From Neodiprion pinetum (taxonomy: Eukaryota; Arthropoda; Insecta; Hymenoptera; Diprionidae): a stretch of DNA of 64,000 bases. Positions within the stretch are counted from its first letter, which is position 1. Every line of letters starts with the position of its first letter. Position numbers and translations under genes: made by a program. The notes beneath the pieces were generated by a model. It saw only the letters and a program-made list of their open reading frames with translations. It did no database searches and was not told the DNA's origin. The stretch spans positions 15,029,193 to 15,093,192 of the forward strand of contig NC_060235.2 of assembly GCF_021155775.2 (NCBI RefSeq), in the 5' to 3' direction. This document shows positions 57,661 through 64,000 of this stretch, in pieces.

Positions 57661-58874
57661 GTCTTGTGTTTTTGTCACACTGTTTGCAGTTTGACGATTT
57701 ATAGGCTGTGCTGAAATGTCCTTTTTCCAAGCAGTTCATGCATAACCTTTTCGATTTTGCTTCTTTTATTCTGTCCGATGCTGACTGTTGCAGAAATTCT
57801 GGATATCTGAATATCAAATGAGATTCATTGCAGATTGTGCAAGAGGATTGCGAAACGGAAGCTGAAGATACCTTTTTTTCGTTTTTTTCCCACAGGAGGC
57901 TTCGTGGTTTCTTCTTTGTTTTTTCTTTTATCTATCATTTCGAGCGTACGACCTCTCTCATCTTGAAATGTCAGGTATTCTTCCAGCGTTGGTCGTCTGT
58001 TTATATCAGGAGATGTTCTTTCTTCCCAATCTTTTTGTGTCTTAAAATCCATTTTATTTTTCAATAAGTGAATGAGAAGCTCGTCCCATTTGTCAACTGG
58101 AAGCTCCAAAGTTTTGAAAGCTTTCAAGTGTGATCGTACGTGGACGATCAGCTGCCTAATCGACGATGCTTTATCTTTCGTTATTGCTGGAAAGTCAAGC
58201 AGTTGATTTAAGTGTGTGTTGATTAAAGACTTCATGTTTTCGTAATTTTTCTGTAGTAATTCCTATGCGTTTTCGTAGTTGGCTGCAGTCGTTGACAGTC
58301 CTCCGATGACCTGCAATGCCTCGCCGGTCAACGAGCTACGCAAGTATTGGAATTTCTGAATTGACGTAATTCCTGTACTTTGATGTATCATGGATTTGAA
58401 AGCATCTTTCAATAGAAGCCACTGTTGATAATCGCCGCTGTATTGTGGCAATTGTAATACGGGAAGCTTGACGCCTATTCGTCGATCCGCGTTTTCATGA
58501 TCATTATTACCATTATTATGATTTCGATTGTCTTGTACCTGCGCTACAGCTTGAGCCTGCGCTTGAGCCATAGCTACGTCGATTGTTGTTTGAACTTTTA
58601 TCGCTGCTGCGTAATAAATATCTTCGAAAACTGTGTGTTGCGCGTCTGAATCGTCTTTTACCTTCGTTTCCGCTTCTTTATCTTTCGCGGTACATATTTT
58701 AAGCGCGTCAATTGCGTCCTGAACTTCTCCGAACGATTTGAAAAATTCATCAAACTTTGCTAGTTTCACTTTAGCCTCAGATAATTCAATATCATCCGAC
58801 AGTGCGTTCTTCATACGCGTGAGCTGACATTTGATAGTCGCTCGCTTTTGTTGCAATTGCTTTAACTCTGCCAT
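57661..58874 (-). pseudogene. BEL/Pao gag
   Basis: The ATG at 58872-58874 starts MAELKQLQQKRATIK, the typical N-terminus of Pao-type Gag. LPVLQLPQYSGDYQQWLLLKDAF (about 58440) and LLDFPAITKDKASSIRQLI (about 58180) are conserved Gag blocks. A TAG at 58263-58265 interrupts the frame, which then continues in phase. After a frame change near 57880 the zinc knuckles CTICNESH and LCMNCLEKGHFS...CKQC are visible (57830-57680). Gag would form the particle core. Confidence 0.88.
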
Positions 58875-59086
58875 TGTTACTCTTTTATCGAATCGGGAAT
58901 GGGAAAGGAATTGAAGAGAACACTCACCTGCGTTTGCTGCGACTGATGTTGCTTCTAACGACGAGCATCTGTCTGATGACCTTGAAATGATCTCTGTCCT
59001 TTGTCCAATGCGATGATGTCTGCTGTGACGACTGCTTCCAATGAGCCGGTTCTCCAATAAAAGCCCCACGTTGGGCAACAAATTTA

Positions 59087-59212
59087 TGTTTAGGATGATG
59101 TACACGGGATTTTTAATAGAAAATTAAGAGACTTTATTCTCGTTACATCCTCCTTTTCACCATCTTGCTTCAACACTAATTTTCCTCACGAGAGGCGCTT
59201 GACTCGCAGACA
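59087..59212 (-). repeat. 5' LTR of the BEL element
   Basis: 126 bp; on the minus strand it is the upstream LTR, directly followed by the probable primer-binding region. Confidence 0.93.
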
Positions 59213-59851
59213 GCAGCTGAATATTGAGAGCCGCTAACAGTTTAGACTGTAATACATCTAGACGCTGGCGATCACCACGACCCAGAATCCTCATAATAAT
59301 GACGTAGTTTACAACCTCATTGCAATGTACCAGCAATGACCTCATCAGCAGGCGCTAGCACGCCAGTCTGCCTGATGGCAAGCTTGTCACTAATTTCGCT
59401 AATCTTCGCCGTATAGCGTGACGTGACCTCTGCCATCGGATCAACATCGTTCTGTACTTCCGTTACGGTAGCATTTACAGCTTTCATACCTGATCTGAGA
59501 GTCACGTTATCAGCTAGTGTACTGTCAAATTTTTCGTGAAGTTCCTCAACAATCGTTACAAGCGTGTTGACCTTAGCAACTGTGGCTTTAAACGCACCGA
59601 AGCGAGAGTTCATAGACACCAGCAAAGATGAATTTTTTTATACTTCAGCTCCAATAGCGGTTGTCTCATCTTTCTTACAAATAGAGCAGCAACTAGGAAC
59701 ACGATTTGTCGCAGCCCTGCTAGTTTCAACCTGGAACCGTATCTTGAAACAGATAGCGTGAAACAAATGTTAACATTTGTCGCCAGTGGTAATGGCACCA
59801 CTGGAGACATCTATAGCAGCGTAACACAAAGCACAGTTTGGAGGAGCCATA
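59213..59851 (-). pseudogene. E11 ORF1 N-terminal part (PHD-like finger and coiled coil)
   Basis: On the minus strand from about 59851: MAPPNCALCYAAIDVSSGAI, a stop, then LFHAICF and SCCSICKKDE, giving a C-x2-C...H...C...C-x2-C PHD-like cluster. A coiled coil follows (AFKATVAKVNTLVTIVEELHEKF; 59317-59625), then DRQRLDVLQSKLLAALNIQ (59157-59345), up to the BEL insertion. Several frame changes and at least one stop. Confidence 0.75.
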
Positions 59852-60193
59852 CTACCAGCATGTTGGTATCGCAGATTGATATCAATAGGAGTTTATAGAT
59901 GCCGCGAGGTAATCCAGAACAGTCAACAAAGGCTGAGTTCAAACTCACTGGTCTGACATTGACATTGACAGCTCCAGAAAATCCACAAAGTCAAATCGTC
60001 CGAGAAAACACAGCGGTTCAGAGCACACTAAAAGACTCAATTATTTGATAGCCGCACAAAAAGGCGCTAGAGAGACCGGCACAGTGCGAACCGAGCGATA
60101 CTAAACAGACCGAACTCGAAAAAGAAGGACTCAGAAAACGTCAGAAAATTTGACGAGCAATAAAAGGCACATGTTATTTACCAAGCACCAAGC

Positions 60194-60213
60194 AAGAGAG
60201 AAAGAGACAGAAA
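60194..60213 (+). repeat. GA-rich block J13
   Basis: AAGAGAGAAAGAGACAGAAAG between the 5' end of E11 and the 3' end of E12 (TATATTTATTTGATCC). Confidence 0.85.
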
Positions 60214-62599
60214 GTATATTTATTTGATCCTGGAGTGTAAGTCCCCGAGGACCAGAGGCATGAATTAAAAAAAACCAATGATAACTAAAGACTAATTGAT
60301 TACGATAATAATTGAGAAAAAAACAAATGCTGAAACAAAATAAAAAAAGCAAAAAAGGATACAGAAGCTAAATCAGATTATCAAAAAACAAAAAAGTAAA
60401 TAATAGCTTAATCTAAATAACAAAGCAACCGAAGAATTAACAGGAACAATATCATACCAACCAAAATTAGAGATAGCAATAATATAATAATAATTACAAG
60501 CTCTACAGATACTCAAGCACAAAAAGGCTGCAAATTATCATGCATTCATTCAAGCGCCATACCCATGCCTTGCACAATATTACAAGTCATCAAATTATCA
60601 AATTATCGTACCATACATCCAGTTCGCCAGGTTCGCTTCACACTCCTCCGCTGCCAGCACATATTTATAGCGGCGCAATCGCAAAACAGGTAGAGTAAGT
60701 GCTATTGTGATTTCGGGCAGTAGCAAATTCCTGAAATGCAAACCAATAAAACGAAAATATTGCTGATACGTGATGGTGCGAGCAGATGGAACCTGAAACG
60801 TATACGTACGAGTTTGATCGCACCGTGACACAAGTTTCACCCGGAACCACAGTCAGCTACGAAAAAACTATGGCTCTCTCAGGTATATTGCCTTGTAAAA
60901 AATACATCCAACCAGAAGCAACCGATAATTATATGGCTGCAGCTATGCTCGCATCACGTGGAAGACACAATAAGCAGCGCACACAGTTATTGAGTGCTAC
61001 CTGGACTGAACGCTCTAATTATGTTGAAAAATTCGTAAACACTGGAGTGCAGTAGTCAAGATATGGAAACAGCAAGGCCACGATCAGCCAACGTTTTAGT
61101 GCTACGCTCGATAAATTCATTCATTAGGATTCTGTACAGAACTGCTGTTGCCTTTTTTTCTCACGAATACAACTTGTTACGACGACGACAAAATCTAAGA
61201 GATGTAGACGTCTTGTCTTTTCTGATATGAACTGCCGCATCCTGGATCCAAACAGCGTTGGATTCAAGGGTCGGGAAACGCTTAAGTATATCGCAACACA
61301 ACTGGTATAAGTTTGCAGAGTAACGGCAGTTTGCGTAAATTTTGGCATCCGGATACCAATCCGCAATCTGTCTAGCTCTCAGGTTCGGTTTCAGCTTCTT
61401 AGCAGCAATAAGCTCATCACATCTAGCCTTCGAACATAATTCTAGCACAATAGCACGAGCACAAGGTCTGCCACTAGCTGCAATTGGGGTCCGTTTCTTT
61501 CCTATTTTATTTTTTTCCATGGGCTCAATTGTTATTATGTCGGCTAGTGGCAGGGTCATGTTCAGCACACGTCCCGATGGCATCGCAAATTTCTTCAGGT
61601 TCTCTTTAGTATCATCGGGGCACTCAGGTAGTCCAATAATCACAAATAGCGCAACCATATCGCGGCAAGCTAGGTGAAGAAGAGTGGTCTGGTCAGCCAC
61701 AAACAAACCACTCGTAGAGGTCGAACCACTAGCCAGCTGATCTTTAACTGGCTCCAAGCAAGTCATAGCCGACGCGCTCTCTCCAACTACCTTATCCAAT
61801 TCCACTATGACTCTTACCACAGACTCTCGAACTTCTGCAAGCCCCGCTGTATACGCAACACTATCAGCAATGAGTTTATCGACTTTCTCATTGAGCGACT
61901 TAAGATCAGTTACAAGCGTGTCTACCTTTTTTGAGCTTCCCTCAATACCAACTAGCCTTGCCTCAATTGATCTTAGGATCTCTAATAAATCAGAAACTGG
62001 CTAACACACTGGACAGACTTCACGCACGGCATTATTAGCGCCTCTTTGTCGCTCAAGATTAAGACAAGTTTGCATACACTAAACGTGATAGTCGTATTAA
62101 ATGGAGCTCTAGTTGTAACACCGTCGGTAACCTTCTCTACTGCTGCGAAGCAAATCCTACAAAGTGGCTTAGACATGGTTGATCGGGGATAGGTAATCAT
62201 AGTATACACGTAATGCCAACAACTATTCCTAAATGAGCAGTTCAAGAAGTGCGTCCGTCCGCATTTGACAGCGGTATATACAGGTTTATAGTTTCGAAAT
62301 AGATACTAGCACAGCGTGCTTAACACTGTCACCACAATTGTGATGCGGGGGACCGATATATAATGTCAATCAAATGTCAACGCCAGCATCTGTCCCCAAA
62401 AATCATCAAGGCCAATATAACCGCCTATAGAGGCCACACTTTCACCTAATAATAAATTATTGAATCATTCAAAGTCGTGCACATGTTTCAAAATAAAGAT
62501 TATACCACACTGTACTACACCAACACACCCATGCAATCAGTTTCCGCGATTATTTAAAAAAAACAGTTTAGGTCACGTAATATATCAACACCAGAGCCA
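60214..62599 (-). mobile_element. Non-LTR element E12, internally deleted (2.4 kb)
   Basis: The 3' UTR with TGGAGTGTAAGTCCCCGAGG (compare TACAAGTCCCCTCAGG in E10), then the RT thumb (60598-61125; on the minus strand VALNNCVR..LCLPRDAS-like across frames, close to E5 thumb VALNNCVRYVF). At about 61130 it jumps to ORF1 (61161-62180). The endonuclease and RT palm are absent. The 5' UTR runs to the outermost GA block. Confidence 0.8.
61161..62180 (-). pseudogene. E12 ORF1 (PHD-like finger, coiled coil, C-terminal domain)
   Basis: ATG at about 62177 starts MSKPLCRICFAAVEK; a CKLVLIL/CVKSVQC region follows, consistent with a PHD-type cluster after frame changes. The frame at 61161-61820 carries the C-terminal domain: LFVIIGLPECPDDTKENL, RAIVLELCSKARCDELIAAK, KIYANCRYSANLYQLCC and ESNAVWIQDAAVHIRKDK. 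This domain is shared in layout with E7, E9 and E10 ORF1. Confidence 0.78.
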
Positions 62600-62670
62600 C
62601 GAGAGAGTGAGAGTGAGAGTGAAAGTGAGAGAGAGAGAGAACGAGGGGAAGGGAAAGGGAGAGAGAGAGA
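62600..62670 (+). repeat. (GA)n block J14, right edge of the array
   Basis: GAGAGTGAGAGTGAGAG, then GA and GGGAAA repeats. Beyond it no element is present, only about 270 bp of ordinary intron. Together with block J1 this looks like the two halves of the original target microsatellite. Confidence 0.9.
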
Positions 62671-62939
62671 CGCGATTTCTCACTCTAATCAGTGACTTGG
62701 CAGGGGAGACTAGACTTATACAAGTCTACTTCTCCGTAGCCTCATTGCTTTTGCCACCTGCTGGCTACTTCCCACTCCTTCGATCATATTACAAAAAGGG
62801 CTAACTTCAAGACTATCACTGTCTTTCGGTTTGGACTTCAGCGGCCCCGTAACACTACGCAGACTATCTCCATAAGTCTATGACTACTTTAAATTGTTCC
62901 ACTCTCTATGGGCAGTAGATGATATTGTGTTTTCCTCAG
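62671..62939 (+). other. Residual original intron sequence
   Basis: No repeat or element recognised. It ends in the pyrimidine-rich acceptor TTGTGTTTTCCTCAG. Confidence 0.7.
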
Positions 62940-63397
62940 CTTTCCAACCAAGACTATTCTCGTATTTCATCGAGATATGGCCTCAACCGTGCCGATGGCC
63001 TGAATATGTTCATCCTCTCATTACCAGGACGTGTTTTCACATATTACGGCGAAGAAATTGCGTTACTCGACAACAATGACATAACGTATGCAGAAACCAT
63101 TGATTCTTTGGCTTGTGCTGCTGGAGAGGACAGCTACACAACTGTCACAAGAGATCCGTATAGAACACCCATGCAGTGGAACACCACGTCGAATGCAGGC
63201 TTCACCGAAAGCTCAAGTGCTTATCTTCCTGTGCACACAAGCTACTTAACCAGAAATGTAGAATCACAAATAGCTAGTACAATAAGCAACATTCAGACTT
63301 ACAAAGCAGTTGCAGCATTAAGATCAAATCCCACATTCATTTATGGAAGTTGTGAGATTCAAACTTTGAACAATGACAAAGTTCTTATTCTGCGAAG
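62940..63397 (+). CDS. Maltase-like GH13 protein, NHD-region exon
   Basis: Starts LSNQDYSRISSRYGLNRADG in phase 0. Active maltases have a G-N-H-D motif here; the transition-state-stabilising Asp is present, but the substrate-binding His is Gln (NQD). The exon continues NMFILSLPGRVFTYYGEEIAL, RDPYRTPMQWNTTSNAGFTE and YKAVAALRSNPTFIYG, all standard maltase blocks, and ends DKVLILR at the donor AAG|GTATGT, phase 2. No stops or frameshifts occur. Several NxT/NxS sequons are present. Confidence 0.93.
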
Positions 63398-63488
63398 GTA
63401 TGTCTTAATCAACTTCTATATTTGTTGACTTATTTTTTATTTAGTGATAGTGATAATGTTGCTGCACTGAAAACTATTCATGTTCTAG

Positions 63489-63629
63489 ATCACTGGACGA
63501 TAACCCAACGTACATCGTGGTAATCAATCTTGCCTTGTCGAAACAGACCATCAATGTGACCGAAATATTCTCAGATGTGTCAACCAATCTCACAATTGCT
63601 GTTCGTTCTGCCAATGCTGTTTTTTCTGA
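63489..63629 (+). CDS. Maltase-like GH13 protein, penultimate exon
   Basis: After acceptor TTCTAG it completes Arg and encodes SLDDNPTYIVVINLALSKQ and FSDVSTNLTIAVRSANAVF, the C-terminal beta domain of GH13 maltases. It ends at the donor CTGA|GTACGT in phase 2. The intron before it is 91 bp and the intron after it 144 bp, normal for a compact insect gene and in sharp contrast with the 47-kb intron upstream. Confidence 0.9.
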
Positions 63630-63773
63630 GTACGTCTGTGTGATGTTATAGGAAAATCTCTAGACGAAAACAAATCTGAAATCTTCTAATTCTTTAAACG
63701 TTGAATTTTCTTAAAAAATCGTCGTAAGTATCGTAAGACACCTTAAGATTTATCTTTATTATTTCTGTAACAG

Positions 63774-63954
63774 CACTACAGTTACGAGTGATGGATTCAT
63801 ATTGACAGCTAACGCTGCGGTTATTCTAACAGACGGTGTTGACGATGGTGAGTCTTCTTCCAGCGAGGGCCTAGCTGCATCTGTAAAGAATATCGTGCTA
63901 TTTTGCGCATTTGCTATTCTTAGTTTTAAAGATTGGATGCTTCTTCTCCAGTAA
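63774..63954 (+). CDS. Maltase-like GH13 protein, last exon with GPI-signal-like tail
   Basis: After acceptor CTGTAACAG it encodes TTVTSDGFILTANAAVILTD, the end of the beta domain, then DDGESSSSEGLAASVKN. A C-terminal hydrophobic stretch IVLFCAFAILSF...WMLLLQ leads to the TAA at 63952-63954. A small-residue region (Ser/Gly/Ala), a short spacer and a terminal hydrophobic segment match a GPI-attachment signal, as known for mosquito gut maltases of the Cqm1/Cpm1 type. A C-terminal membrane anchor is the alternative. A strong GTGAGT lies at 63847 but no partner acceptor is needed, because the frame ends naturally. Confidence 0.88.
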
Positions 63955-64000
63955 CTAATCCGAATTCTCTATGGGTAGGACACACGTGCTTGTTTTTGCA

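Larger units (their letters stand above)
53450..59212 (-). mobile_element. BEL/Pao LTR retrotransposon (5.76 kb)
   Basis: Two 126-bp LTRs (53450-53575 and 59087-59212) begin TGTCTGCGAG and end CATCAT..AAACA on the minus strand. They are flanked by the 5-bp target duplication GCAGC (53445-53449 and 59213-59217). Immediately inside the 5' LTR is TTGCCCAACGTGGGGC (about 59066-59081), a likely primer-binding region. Gag is followed by protease, RT, RNase H and integrase in BEL order. Stops, frameshifts and active-site changes show it is inactive. It inserted into E11 ORF1. Confidence 0.93.
52886..60193 (-). mobile_element. E11, 5' half of an E5-like non-LTR element, carrying a BEL insertion
   Basis: It has an endonuclease start (PPELLNVCCLNARSLP...EFREF, 52900-52988), the ORF1 C-terminal domain (53170-53449) and the N-terminal part of ORF1 (59213-59851), separated by the BEL/Pao element at 53450-59212. 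The RT and most of the endonuclease are absent. Its 5' end reaches GA block J13 at 60194. Confidence 0.8.

Noticed and set aside
61342..61677. + strand frames opposite E12 ORF1 (61342-61677, 61674-61934).
   Set aside because: Antisense shadows of the ORF1 frame 61161-61820.
63845..63862. A donor-like GTGAGT within the last maltase exon implying another intron.
   Set aside because: The frame continues to a natural stop with a coherent hydrophobic tail; no suitable acceptor is needed or evident in the remaining 150 bp.

Overview
This is a eukaryotic, almost certainly insect, genomic window. One host gene is visible: the 3' part of a GH13 alpha-glucosidase (maltase-like) gene on the + strand. 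It has five coding exons in the window (15460-15662, 15762-15957, 62940-63397, 63489-63629, 63774-63954), ending in a stop codon after a hydrophobic, GPI-signal-like tail. An ant or other hymenopteran is plausible, but the order cannot be proved from the sequence. The earlier maltase exons are not visible and probably lie before the window. Everything else I could identify is transposable-element sequence.

Region 1 (1-15459): a Gypsy-type LTR retrotransposon (701-13353, +) dismantled by five later insertions: a 208-bp tRNA-like/inverted-repeat element in its 5' LTR, a 1980-bp TG..CA element in its RT, a + strand non-LTR element in its RNase H, a small 5'-truncated non-LTR copy between RNase H and integrase, and a 1666-bp palindromic foldback element in its 3' LTR. 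Non-coding repeat-rich sequence follows up to the first visible maltase exon.

Region 2 (15958-62939): one intron of 46,982 bp lying between two maltase exons that still join in phase. It holds about sixteen non-LTR retrotransposon copies or fragments, all on the minus strand and head-to-tail. Most boundaries are (GA)n microsatellites, and (GA)n blocks also form the outermost edges of the array (16028-16206 and 62600-62670). The simplest reading is that a short intron with a GA/TC microsatellite was invaded repeatedly, in one orientation, by elements that insert into (TC)n, each insertion leaving microsatellite for the next. Full-length copies (E4, E7, E9, E10) encode a PHD-type finger, a coiled coil, an ORF1 C-terminal domain, an endonuclease and a reverse transcriptase. 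In E4 and E7 ORF1 runs into the endonuclease in one frame; in E9 and E10 the same arrangement is broken by a single in-frame stop. E9 (41266-46319) is nearly intact. Later insertions into the array are a BEL/Pao retrotransposon (53450-59212), a second 1666-bp foldback element (27056-28721) and an 866-bp TTAA-flanked MITE (48118-48983).

Region 3 (62940-64000): the last three maltase exons. The maltase is unusual: the GH13 nucleophile motif reads GFYING where active enzymes have GFRxDA, and the NHD motif reads NQD. The reading frame is otherwise open through all five exons, which points to a non-catalytic maltase-like protein rather than a simple pseudogene.
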